Shown: positions 44,539-53,420, numbered from the stretch's first letter. The stretch: 64,000 nucleotides of DNA from JANQEU01 sp965601455 (GCA_965601455.1 OZ271831.1:4154001-4218000); one strand, 5' to 3'. Notes: generated by a model not told the origin, from the sequence alone. A program made the numbers and translations.

Positions 44539-45522
44539 ATGAAAAAAAATGGAATACTAATTACACTGATGCTGATTGGCCTTGTGGCATTTGGCCAACC
44601 AACATTTAAGAATGAAAAAAAGAAAGCCACTTCCTCTAACATGGGAAAACCTAAGACCCTCTCCGAAGCCTCAAAGGAGAGCTACTTTCGATCTTTTAAT
44701 AGCTCGCACTCTGTTCGAGCAATACAATCAGACGAGGGCGGCAACGCGCAATTAACAGTCTACACGTCGTTAGCTGGACTAACTGAAGAGATTGTTCAAC
44801 AAATTACAGATGAAGCTAGAGACATCCTAAAATCGAAACTGAATGATCGTGGATATCCGGTAGGAACAAAAAACTGGGATCATCTGAAAGAATTAAAGCA
44901 ATGGCAGAAAAAGGAGGCTGAGGCAAAATCAGATGACGAGAAACCCAGAATCACTATGGGTGGAGCATGGTCTGATATTCCAAAATCAGTAAAAAAACCT
45001 GCAACTATCAACGCAGCAGCTACAGATCTTGCCTATCCATACATTCCCGCAAAAGTACAGACATCAGAAGCCCTAATAGCTATGTGGACGATGAAACCTG
45101 CCATGAAGGATCCTGATAAATGGTTAGATGACCGGCTGGAAGTGACTGTGGGTACTAATGTAACATATGGTAACTTCAAGTCAGGAGTTATGGCAGGAGG
45201 GATAGGACAAGCCGCCGTGAATTTTAGCCAGGAATTAGTCACAAATCTTTCAATGTCTGTGTCGTTTACTAATAAGAAACTAAAGATGGGAGGGCTTGTA
45301 TTCACCTCTGAGGTTATCTATGGCAATAATGACTGGGGAACTGTTGAAGAAACCAACAATATGGATGTCGATCTAAGTGAAATTGGGGGTTCCGCGGTTA
45401 AGAGAGTAGCATATTCCGTTAACATCGATCCCGAAAAGTATAAAGCTGCGGTATTGGAAAATATGGCTGCTGGCATGGACGCTATGTTGGACGAATTCGA
45501 ATCACAAATGTCAGAACTATAA
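44539..45522 (+). CDS. Secreted protein of unknown function
   Basis: A 327-residue protein with a clean signal peptide (MKKNGILITLMLIGLVAFG, cleaved near Gln20). A Lys-rich low-complexity part follows (25-45), then a mixed alpha/beta body (about 60-130 and 165-310), including TDEARDILKSKLNDRGYPVG and a long beta-rich region with VTVGTNVTYGNFKSG. It has no Cys, membrane segment or T9SS sorting domain. I do not recognise a family. It is isolated, with about 150 bp to the CotH gene. Confidence 0.75.
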   Translation: MKKNGILITLMLIGLVAFGQPTFKNEKKKATSSNMGKPKTLSEASKESYFRSFNSSHSVRAIQSDEGGNAQLTVYTSLAGLTEEIVQQITDEARDILKSKLNDRGYPVGTKNWDHLKELKQWQKKEAEAKSDDEKPRITMGGAWSDIPKSVKKPATINAAATDLAYPYIPAKVQTSEALIAMWTMKPAMKDPDKWLDDRLEVTVGTNVTYGNFKSGVMAGGIGQAAVNFSQELVTNLSMSVSFTNKKLKMGGLVFTSEVIYGNNDWGTVEETNNMDVDLSEIGGSAVKRVAYSVNIDPEKYKAAVLENMAAGMDAMLDEFESQMSEL

Positions 45523-45675
45523 ACTAAATTTCGCTTCTGTGTTCAAAAATGCAGAAGCGAAATATTACTTCTTAACGGAAGTTTAGTACCAAGAATCTTG
45601 ATTCATACCATTTAGTCCGCTTTCACGATTAATACAGTTTCTTTATCTTCCGCTGTAGTTACAAACAATGGTGTT

Positions 45676-47100
45676 ATGCGTGTTCTCGTTCTAATACCGC
45701 TCATACTTCTAATCAGTTGCCAAAAAGATGAGCCTTTCCCATCTGTAGATCCTGTAGAAAACTATGAGATGAACCTGGCAGTTGATAGCCTGCATCGAAT
45801 AATTCTATTCAACGGCGATGGACTGCAAGTCATAGACAATCAGATCTTCATTAATGGTAATAATCCTGGTATCCAAACCAACGAAGTAACCCTAACACCC
45901 GGCAAATCAATTGCGGTGACTCATCTGGACAAAACATTTAGGATGTTCTATACTACTCTCCCGATTATTACCATCACAACCGCGGATACCATTGTGAACG
46001 AACCTAAGATCTCCGGAACCCTCGAAATTCTTGAAAATGGCAATCCTCCATTTACTTCCACGATGGGTATTGAACTCCGCGGTGGAGTTTCAAGAAAATA
46101 CCCGAAGAAAAGCTATAACATCGAGCTCTGGAAAGATGAAAATGGAACGGAAACCTCGAAGAAAAAACTACTAGGCATGAGGGATGACGATGATTGGATT
46201 CTAGATGGTTTGTGGAATGAACCTAACCGACTGAGAGATTATATTTCCCATGAAATATGGCTTAAAATAGCAAGAACCAAACATCTTCAACCAAGTGCCT
46301 CCATCGGTATTCAAAGAGAATATTGCGAGGTACTTGTAAATGGACACTACAAAGGATTGTACTATTTAGGTGAGAAGATTGACCGTAAACAACTCGATCT
46401 CGCTAAATACGAAAACGTGCTGCAAGGTGAATTGTACAAAGGTGACAGATGGGCAGATGGGGTTTCTTTCAGAAAGGCTGAACAATTCGATAACGGTACC
46501 AAAACATGGAGTGGATTTGAAGCGAAATATCCTGATAAAATTGGTGAGATCGATTGGACCAATTTATACGAATTGGTGTCACTCGTTGCCCGTTCAGATA
46601 ACGAAACCTTCAATTCAGAAATAGTAGATAAAATCGATATCCAAAATGCGGTGGACTTCTTTATTTTCCTCAACTACACTTTTGCAGAAGACAACACCGG
46701 TAAAAATACGTACATCGCCAAAGTAGATCGCGACTCGAAATACTTTTTTGTACCATGGGATATGGATGGCACATTCGGCAGCAATTGGGATGGAATAAGA
46801 ATCAATCGTACTACTTCGTTGCTTTCCAATGGTCTTTTCACCCGTTTGCAAAACCATCCGCGGTTTAAGGAAGAACTGATTGAAAGGTGGGCAACTTTAA
46901 GAAACGGTATTTTATCGGAACAGAGCGTTTCCCAAATGTTTCAATCGCAATATCAGGAATTACTAGCCACCGGAGTTTATGAAAGAGAACGTATGGTTCC
47001 CGAGTTGACACAGAAATATAGCGAGGAAGAGATGGTGTTTATTCAGGAATGGATTAGTGCCCGGTCTGGTGCTTTGGACGTCTATTTTGAGTATCCGTGA
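45676..47100 (+). CDS. CotH kinase family lipoprotein
   Basis: A 474-residue lipoprotein (signal MRVLVLIPLILLISC, lipid Cys15). The body is a CotH-type atypical protein-kinase fold: GIELRGGVSRKYPKKSYNIEL (conserved Lys), DDDWILDGLWNEPNRLRDYIS, GLYYLGEKIDRKQL and VPWDMDGTFGSNWD (the metal-binding DxD-like loop). In other bacteria CotH phosphorylates secreted proteins. Here it likely acts at the cell surface or periplasm. A second CotH gene follows on the same strand, 50 bp on. Confidence 0.88.
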   Translation: MRVLVLIPLILLISCQKDEPFPSVDPVENYEMNLAVDSLHRIILFNGDGLQVIDNQIFINGNNPGIQTNEVTLTPGKSIAVTHLDKTFRMFYTTLPIITITTADTIVNEPKISGTLEILENGNPPFTSTMGIELRGGVSRKYPKKSYNIELWKDENGTETSKKKLLGMRDDDDWILDGLWNEPNRLRDYISHEIWLKIARTKHLQPSASIGIQREYCEVLVNGHYKGLYYLGEKIDRKQLDLAKYENVLQGELYKGDRWADGVSFRKAEQFDNGTKTWSGFEAKYPDKIGEIDWTNLYELVSLVARSDNETFNSEIVDKIDIQNAVDFFIFLNYTFAEDNTGKNTYIAKVDRDSKYFFVPWDMDGTFGSNWDGIRINRTTSLLSNGLFTRLQNHPRFKEELIERWATLRNGILSEQSVSQMFQSQYQELLATGVYERERMVPELTQKYSEEEMVFIQEWISARSGALDVYFEYP

Positions 47101-47150
47101 GCGGCATATTCACAAATACACATTAAATCCATGAGTTGGTATAAGTGATC

Positions 47151-49595
47151 ATGTTAGCATTATTCATTTTATTTTCAGTTTTCGCAAGTCAGCATCGTCA
47201 GGTGATGATTCAGTCACCCATCAGCATAAATGAGTTGATGCCCTCGAACGATAACTTTTTCCATGATCTGTATGGAAATGACTCAGACTGGATAGAATTG
47301 AAAAATACATCTACTCAGCCATTGGACATATCGGAATTATATTTCTCCGATGACCCACTCGACCTACGTAAATGTCAAATTCCATATGGCAAACCAGAAA
47401 CCGTACTTCAGCCTCATGATCTAATCATTTTGTGGGCGGACGGAGATACCACCCTTGGGCCACTTCACCTTGATCTGAAGCTTGCTAGAGATGGAGAAAC
47501 GTTTTACGTAAGTGACGAAGATGGAAACATTTTGGACGAGTTATCCTGGTCGGGCTTAGAAACAAATGTATCAATTGGTAAATCCGATGATATGGAAGAC
47601 TTGGTGATATTCGAAAATGCTACCCCGGGGATGCCCAATTTACCTATACTCGAAGCGGAGGTTAGCTTTTCTCACTCTACCGGATTTTATGATGGCCCAT
47701 TCGAATTAAGTATTTCTCCAACAGAGGGAAAAATAAAATACACGACAGATGGTAGCCCCCCATCCTTTAATGGTTTGGATTATTTGGATCCTATATATGT
47801 AGATAAAACCACCGCCATAACCGTGAGTGTGTTTCGTGAGGGTTTCAATCCCTCTAAGCCTTTGTCTCAAACCTTTATTGTCGGCAGTGACCATCAGTTG
47901 CCTGTTGTAAGCATCGTAACCGATCCAAATAATCTATGGAGTGGAGATAAGGGCATCTTTGTACGTGGTCACAACGGGTTACCAGGATCCCAACATAATT
48001 ACTCAGCAAACTGGAATCGAGACTGGGAGCATCCGGCGACAATCGAGTTCTTAATGGAGGACAGTTTGATTACGTCCACGGTAGGTGTAGAAATATCCGG
48101 ACAAAGCTCAAGGATCAACCATCAAAAAAGTTTAAAGTTAAAATGGAGATCAAGATTTGGTCAGGAGGCGATTGAATATCCCTTTTTCGCAGATAAATCA
48201 ATCACTCAATTCAGTGACCTGGTATTGCGGAATGGGGGTAACAACTTCTATAAATTCCCTTTCAGAGATGCCTTCGCTCACTCGATAATATCAGGAAGGA
48301 TGGATCTTGATTTTCAATCCTATCAACCATTTGTTGTCTACATAAATGGACAATATTGGGGAATTCAAAATTTAAGAGAAAGGATCAACGAAAACTACCT
48401 AAGATCCAACCATGACCTGGCGCCAAACCCGATAAACATACTCGAAAACAAATACGACGTATTTCGAGGGAATCGCGTGAGCTATAGATCCATTCTAAAT
48501 GCACTTCTGTCTGAAACCAACCCGGAGAAGATAAACATGATCTTTGCGAAACATGTTGACATACCAGCCTTTACCAACTACCATGTGGCTCAACTGTTTT
48601 ATGGAAACATTGACTGGCCTCTGAATAATGTCAAATACTGGAATCAGCCACTACTTACACCATGGAGATGGATACTCACTGACCTAGATGTATCCATGAA
48701 AGCCGGTGAATACAAAGGTTTTAACTATTTACACCGATTATTGGGAGGAGATTTTGAGTTTGATGAGCAATTATTTTTACCTCAAATTTCAAATAACACC
48801 AACGCTATATTCAGATCCTTTTGGAAAGTGCCTGTTCTTAGGGAGAACTTCATTGGTGTTTATCAGGCTCATCTAAACTCCACCTTCACCAATATTCGGA
48901 CTTCCGAACTTCTCGACGAATTGGTTAAGAGAGTTGAGAGTGAAAAGCAGGCACACCTGGAAAGATGGCCATACTTATCCTGGGATTCTGACCTAACCGA
49001 CTTACGGGATTTCCTACGTGATCGCCCGGAATCTGCTTTGATAAACTTGTTAAAGGTAATTGGTGAAGGTGAAATAGTGAATATTGAATTGGGATCAGAT
49101 GATATTAATAGGGGAAGTGTTCAAGTGAACGGAGTCGAAATCCTTAAAGATTCATCAACCACAATAAATGGCAAATTTATAACTAGTAGTCCCATCACGC
49201 TCCAGGCTATTCCTAATGATGGTTTTATATTCAGTCATTGGTCCGGGGTAGAGTCTAATTCACCTTTATTGTCAATCTACCCCTCTGAAGGACTCAGTCT
49301 AAAAGCAAACTTCTCCCTTCAACTGGACTCACCTAACTCCAAAGGACCTTTGATTTATCCAAATCCGGTGAAGAATTCGTTAAATCTGGACTTGATAAGT
49401 TCCGAGATCGATGTGCCATACAAAATTGAGATCATAGACTTCACCGGACTATCACATTTTGAGCAATACTTCCTAATTAAAGAACGAATAGAAATTCAAT
49501 TGAATAGCCTCCAGGATGGGTTGTACCTTATCAGAATATACGACGTTAATAATCATCAGGAAAGCCAAAAATTTCTTAAGACGAGTCAGAATTAG
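47151..49595 (+). CDS. Large CotH kinase family protein with lamin-tail domain and T9SS sorting domain
   Basis: About 814 residues from ATG 47151 (a GTG at 47145 is also possible). Order: signal peptide (1-15), lamin tail domain (about 22-125, INELMPSNDNFFHDLYGNDSD), chitobiase-type beta domain (about 165-245), CotH kinase fold (about 255-620, with GVEISGQSSRINHQKSLKLK and LTDLDVSMKAG), an InlB-B-repeat-like segment (about 660-720) and a T9SS type A sorting domain (about 735-814, LIYPNPVKNSLNLD... GLYLIRIYD). It is a secreted surface protein, probably working with the lipoprotein upstream. Confidence 0.88.
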   Translation: MLALFILFSVFASQHRQVMIQSPISINELMPSNDNFFHDLYGNDSDWIELKNTSTQPLDISELYFSDDPLDLRKCQIPYGKPETVLQPHDLIILWADGDTTLGPLHLDLKLARDGETFYVSDEDGNILDELSWSGLETNVSIGKSDDMEDLVIFENATPGMPNLPILEAEVSFSHSTGFYDGPFELSISPTEGKIKYTTDGSPPSFNGLDYLDPIYVDKTTAITVSVFREGFNPSKPLSQTFIVGSDHQLPVVSIVTDPNNLWSGDKGIFVRGHNGLPGSQHNYSANWNRDWEHPATIEFLMEDSLITSTVGVEISGQSSRINHQKSLKLKWRSRFGQEAIEYPFFADKSITQFSDLVLRNGGNNFYKFPFRDAFAHSIISGRMDLDFQSYQPFVVYINGQYWGIQNLRERINENYLRSNHDLAPNPINILENKYDVFRGNRVSYRSILNALLSETNPEKINMIFAKHVDIPAFTNYHVAQLFYGNIDWPLNNVKYWNQPLLTPWRWILTDLDVSMKAGEYKGFNYLHRLLGGDFEFDEQLFLPQISNNTNAIFRSFWKVPVLRENFIGVYQAHLNSTFTNIRTSELLDELVKRVESEKQAHLERWPYLSWDSDLTDLRDFLRDRPESALINLLKVIGEGEIVNIELGSDDINRGSVQVNGVEILKDSSTTINGKFITSSPITLQAIPNDGFIFSHWSGVESNSPLLSIYPSEGLSLKANFSLQLDSPNSKGPLIYPNPVKNSLNLDLISSEIDVPYKIEIIDFTGLSHFEQYFLIKERIEIQLNSLQDGLYLIRIYDVNNHQESQKFLKTSQN

Positions 49596-49692
49596 TTCAC
49601 AATACTTTTTTCTTTTACCATCCGTAAAATCTGTTAATAAAGAGATAGCAAAACTAATTTCTATCTAGAAGCACAAAATATGATGATTTCGA

Positions 49693-49722
49693 TTGGGAAT
49701 TGTCCTGAAAAAACTAGTTTTG
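49693..49722 (+). promoter_or_regulatory. Promoter of the tRNA-Ser array (TTG-N19-TAGTTTTG)
   Basis: TTG at 49693-49695, 19 bases, TAGTTTTG at 49715-49722. The predicted start (about 49728) is about 40 bases before the first repeat and about 370 bases before the mature tRNA-Ser. No comparable box is seen closer to the tRNA. Confidence 0.65.
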
Positions 49723-49766
49723 CGATCCCAATTTTTCGATAGACAAGAGCTATCCAGAGAAATTAT

Positions 49767-50087
49767 GCAGATCACAGAGGCGTGGAAGAGTTGACATCCC
49801 GATAGCTATCGGGAGCGGCGGAACCGCCTCAAATAAGATTTAAAGATAGCAGCAGGCTGTCTAAAAAGACATTGCAGAGATCACAGAGGCGTGGCAGTGT
49901 GGTCTGACCGACCGTGTCGAATGCGGCGGAACCGCCTCGAACAAGAATTAAAGATGGCAGTAGGCTGTCTTAAAGACATTGCAGAGATCACAGAGGCGTG
50001 GCAGTGTGGTCTGACCGACCGTGTCGAATGCGGCGGAACCGCCTCGAACAAGAATTAAAGATGGCAGTAGGCTGTCTTAAAGACATT
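49767..50087 (+). repeat. Three tandem 107-bp units derived from the tRNA-Ser 5' region
   Basis: Units at 49767-49873, 49874-49980 and 49981-50087. Units 2 and 3 are identical, while unit 1 is diverged. Each holds tRNA-Ser leader sequence (gcagagatcac), the tRNA 5' end AGAGGCGTGGCAG, an altered D-arm with insertion, GCGGCGGAACCGCCTC (fusing the tRNA middle to a copy of the 3' acceptor strand), and a spacer ending gacatt. The anticodon, variable and T arms are absent. The intact tRNA-Ser follows directly. Confidence 0.88.
49797..49814. repeat. Perfect palindrome TCCCGATAGCTATCGGGA inside repeat unit 1
   Basis: An 18-bp perfect palindrome replaces the D-arm insertion found in units 2 and 3. 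From memory, this palindrome is a common dispersed repeat in Bacteroidota genomes, which I cannot verify here. Confidence 0.7.
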
Positions 50088-50098
50088 GCAGAGATCAC

Positions 50099-50183
50099 AG
50101 AGGCGTGGCAGAGTGGTCGAATGCGGCGGTCTTGAAAACCGTTGTACCGCGAGGTACCGGGGGTTCGAATCCCTCCGCCTCTG
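50099..50183 (+). tRNA. tRNA-Ser (anticodon UGA)
   Basis: An 85-base class II tRNA. Acceptor AGAGGCG / CGCCTCT with discriminator G, D-arm GCAGAGTGGTCGAATGC, anticodon stem GCGGT/ACCGT with loop CTTGAAA (anticodon UGA), long variable arm TGTACCGCGAGGTACC, T-stem GGGGG/CCCTC with loop TTCGAAT. It decodes UCA/UCG-type codons. It is preceded by the tandem array and followed by a strong terminator. Confidence 0.95.
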
Positions 50184-50187
50184 CTCT

Positions 50188-50214
50188 AAACCCGACTTTC
50201 TGTCGGGTTTTTTT
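50188..50214 (+). terminator. tRNA-Ser intrinsic terminator
   Basis: CCCGAC (50191-50196) pairs with GTCGGG (50202-50207), loop TTTCT (50197-50201), followed by seven Ts, five bases after the tRNA. Confidence 0.9.
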
Positions 50215-50301
50215 ATGACTAAAATGGATTCGAAACCAAAGGGTTGGAGGGTTCGAAATCAAAGATTCAAGAGGGCATGTGCGGCGAGGATCGTGGATAT
50301 G

Positions 50302-50463
50302 AGTAATCCCTCCGCTTCTGCAACCTAACCCCGATTCAGTCGAGGTTTTTTATTTCTAAAGCTTTCTGATGTAATTCCTACCGGATGAATGCAGCGGACT
50401 AGCTGTCCGTATCCTGAATCCGTTGAACCGAGAGGTAACGGGAGGGTTCTACGCTTCTATGAG
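50302..50463 (+). pseudogene. Degenerate tRNA-Ser remnants downstream of the intact gene
   Basis: At 50302-50352, gagtaatccctccgcttctg plus a mismatched hairpin and T-run resembles the tRNA-Ser T-arm, acceptor 3' strand and terminator. At 50389-50463, gcagcggac...gttgaaccgagaggtaacgggagggttc...acgcttctatg resembles the tRNA-Ser anticodon arm through acceptor. Neither can fold as a tRNA. Nothing else is recognised in the roughly 300-bp gap. Confidence 0.6.
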
Positions 50464-50482
50464 AAAGTATGCGCTTAACAAT

Positions 50483-53077
50483 TTACTCATCTCTTATCCC
50501 TTGCACGGGATTCGCTGACACCGGAGTCACAGCTGATACCGAAATCAATAGCACGGAGATTAACAAGACCATTAGTCCACAGCCAAGACTTACCAAAAGT
50601 GATGCGTCGACGTGATACTTGTAAATCATACTCAATACAACATCCGAAATGAAATAACCTAAGCCGCAGCCCATCACCAAAGCAATGGAAAGAATGTATA
50701 GGAACGGACGATTCACTGTTAGTAAGAGTTCCCTGATAGAGGCACCCAGTACCTTACGAATACTAATCTCCTTCACTCTCCTGGCAATATTGATCTTCGA
50801 TAACGAGAATATGCCAACTAAGCTCAGAAAGCCACTTAGAAACGCCATTGAAATAAAAATCTTTTGAAGGTTCTTGGTATCCCTTCCGGCTGACCCCAGT
50901 GCGAAATCACTTTGTAGTTCACCAGGGTAAGGTTCGTCAATATGATCACTCCAGATTTTTTTAATTTCATCGTTAACCCGATTCGGATCTCCATCGAATG
51001 CCTTTACCACCAGATGTCGATAATCATCCTCCTTTGTCAGTGAAATCACGGTAGGAAAATCTTCTGAGTCTTCATATACATCGTCAATTATATCTCGAAC
51101 AACTCCAATTACTACCTTTCTTCCACTATCTAGCTTTAAAACCTTATTTATCGGATCTTCACCTTTGAGATAGGTCTTTACAAAGGACTGCGTCACAAGC
51201 ACAGCTTCTGAATTCTTTCCTTCAAAAAACTTCCCTTGCGCAAGTTCGATACCCATCATTTCAAGATAATCCTGGCTTACACCATAGTGTTGTATGTCAT
51301 GGAATGATGTATCAACCTGAAGAAGTGCTTGACCTGAATAACGTCCAAAGCTACCAAAGTGATTTCCGGTTGCCGCTGTTGAAACACCATGAATCTGATC
51401 GACCTTAGCTCGAATCTTATCCATATTCTCCTTCCCAATCGGGATATAGATAATATCATCTATGTTATAACCAAGATCAACATTCCGAAGAAACTGTGAA
51501 TTTTGAGAAAAGGTAATTCCAATAATCAAAACCGTAATTGAAAACCCGAACTGGGCAACGGTCAAACTTTTGTTAAGCCAGTTTATCCCTTTGAGCCTAA
51601 CATTTTTACGAATTATTGCAGCTGGTTGAAATTTCCAGGCATAAAGAGCCGGTAATAATCCTGCAACAACGGTAGTAAATAGGAGGAAAAGGCCAATGAA
51701 TGTTGCCAAGCCTAAGAAATTCAAATCCTGTAAAATGAATGTCGCTCCAAAAAGACCCATGATCGCAGTCGCTATGTAATTCGCACTGGACACAGCAACA
51801 ACAAAGGCTAGAGAAGTGACCACAAACATTTCAAACAGAAACTGGACTAGTATTTGCCTACTTCCTGAACCAAGTGTTTTCCTTACCCCGATCTCTTTTA
51901 GTCTTTTCGCCATTAATCCAACGGTCGTATTGGTCAAATTGAAACAAGCAGTCAAAAAGACTAATGAGATCAAAACAAAGAATATTATAAAGACCTGCGG
52001 CCGAAATCTACCGTTGGTATACTTCCTGTATACTATATGATCGGCATGTAATTCAGTCCGAAAAGGGACTAACTCAAACTCATCTATGCGAAGCTGTCGG
52101 TCCTCATCGTTGTATTGGCTTAAATAGCCATTTAAAGTGGATTCAACCTGCTCGATGGCATTTGGATTCAACTTCAGAAAGTGCCCAACATAGCGGTGAT
52201 TTGACCAATCATTTTTGTCAATATCCTTTATTCTGACATAGTGGTTGTAGGCCATAAGTATGTCAAAACCAAAACTTGAATTCAATGGTATTTTTTCAAA
52301 AACACCCCCAACCGTGACTTCAAGTTTCTCCGTGCCAAAATAAAGGGTAAGGGACTGACCCAAGGGATTACCACTCCCAAAATACTTTTTCGCCACGTAA
52401 TCCTTAATATATATCGTCGGTTGATCCTCAAAAGAACTTAGCGAACCATACTTAAGTGGCATTTCGAATATTTCGAAGAAGTCTGAAGACGCGAACCCAA
52501 TATAGTGCTCTGAAAAAGCGCCCTCTTGCTTGACGGTTGTAGTGTACGCATAGTAAGAGCTTAACGCTTCAATACCACTTATTTCTGTCCGTAACTTGTC
52601 GTCGATTGCCAGTGGAGTAATCTCCGACCGTCGCTGCATTCCGTTACTCTCACCAATTGAATGAACTCGGTAAACATCCTCGGTATCCTCAAAAAATGTA
52701 TCGAATTCCAGATTGTATGCATAAAGCATGTAGACAAAAACACATAATCCCAGACTGACTCCAAGTCCAATCACATTTATTCCTACTGCCAGTCTATTGT
52801 TCCAGCTATGCCTCAGCGCAAGCTTGAAATACGATTTCATTAATGATCCCATGATATAGTTGTTTTGAGTTTTTTTCCTTGCATATGAACGGTAACATCG
52901 GATTACATTCCACCAATAGAATAAGTCTGCTCTCCATTTCGAAGTACCATCACTCAATCGCCTGGAATAGAATTCATCCAAATCACCTTCCAATTCCTCA
53001 ACTCTATCGGGTCTACAGTACAATCGGAATAATTTACTCGCCAAACGTGGAGGAGAATGATATGTTGACCTTTTCAT
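50483..53077 (-). CDS. ABC transporter permease with permease-prefix domain (MacB/FtsX type)
   Basis: An 864-residue inner-membrane protein. It has an N-terminal permease prefix domain 2 (about 1-75, RLASKLFRLYCRPDRVEELEGDLDEFY), then two MacB-periplasmic/FtsX modules, each with one leading and three trailing membrane segments (about 98-118, 370-460; 510-530, 745-850). These proteins export or sense extracytoplasmic compounds with a separate ATPase, which is not in the window. It lies 1 bp after a PadR regulator that probably controls it. Confidence 0.88.
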   Translation of the reverse strand: MKRSTYHSPPRLASKLFRLYCRPDRVEELEGDLDEFYSRRLSDGTSKWRADLFYWWNVIRCYRSYARKKTQNNYIMGSLMKSYFKLALRHSWNNRLAVGINVIGLGVSLGLCVFVYMLYAYNLEFDTFFEDTEDVYRVHSIGESNGMQRRSEITPLAIDDKLRTEISGIEALSSYYAYTTTVKQEGAFSEHYIGFASSDFFEIFEMPLKYGSLSSFEDQPTIYIKDYVAKKYFGSGNPLGQSLTLYFGTEKLEVTVGGVFEKIPLNSSFGFDILMAYNHYVRIKDIDKNDWSNHRYVGHFLKLNPNAIEQVESTLNGYLSQYNDEDRQLRIDEFELVPFRTELHADHIVYRKYTNGRFRPQVFIIFFVLISLVFLTACFNLTNTTVGLMAKRLKEIGVRKTLGSGSRQILVQFLFEMFVVTSLAFVVAVSSANYIATAIMGLFGATFILQDLNFLGLATFIGLFLLFTTVVAGLLPALYAWKFQPAAIIRKNVRLKGINWLNKSLTVAQFGFSITVLIIGITFSQNSQFLRNVDLGYNIDDIIYIPIGKENMDKIRAKVDQIHGVSTAATGNHFGSFGRYSGQALLQVDTSFHDIQHYGVSQDYLEMMGIELAQGKFFEGKNSEAVLVTQSFVKTYLKGEDPINKVLKLDSGRKVVIGVVRDIIDDVYEDSEDFPTVISLTKEDDYRHLVVKAFDGDPNRVNDEIKKIWSDHIDEPYPGELQSDFALGSAGRDTKNLQKIFISMAFLSGFLSLVGIFSLSKINIARRVKEISIRKVLGASIRELLLTVNRPFLYILSIALVMGCGLGYFISDVVLSMIYKYHVDASLLVSLGCGLMVLLISVLLISVSAVTPVSANPVQGIRDE

Positions 53078-53078
53078 A

Positions 53079-53417
53079 TCAGTTTGTGTTCCAATTAAGA
53101 GCTTGCTTGGGTATCTGAAATCTCAACTTCTCACGGAGTGAGGCCAATTCATCGAGTGACTTGGCCGCGTAACTAGTCAAATAGAACAACCGCTTTCTCT
53201 TTCCACCCCGTTCTGGTGTTGCATCACTCATTTTAGACTCAAGAAATCCCTTTTCTTCCAGCCGATATAGAATCGTATGGATCGCACTCACATTAATCTT
53301 TCTTCCCGTCTGTTTCTCATATTCCTCCACAATCCGTACGGAGTATGCTTCTTCATACAGTACTCCAACCAAAAGCAAAACCAGTTCTTCAGCATTACCC
53401 AATCTAATATGCTCCAT
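53079..53417 (-). CDS. PadR family transcriptional regulator
   Basis: A 112-residue winged-helix regulator from ATG 53417 (a GTG at 53426 would add three residues). It has GNAEELVLLLVGVLYEEAYSVRIVEEY, the recognition region SAIHTILYRLEEKGFLESK, the basic wing GGKRKRLFYLT, and a dimerising C-terminal helix. The PadR/permease-prefix pairing is recurrent in Bacteroidota and other phyla. The PadR start region overlaps a 16-bp direct repeat. Confidence 0.9.
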   Translation of the reverse strand: MEHIRLGNAEELVLLLVGVLYEEAYSVRIVEEYEKQTGRKINVSAIHTILYRLEEKGFLESKMSDATPERGGKRKRLFYLTSYAAKSLDELASLREKLRFQIPKQALNWNTN

Positions 53418-53420
53418 AAC

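Noticed and set aside
50086..50328. An 80-codon plus-strand frame across the tRNA-Ser
   Set aside because: It is read straight through a clear tRNA and terminator, and has no protein-like character.
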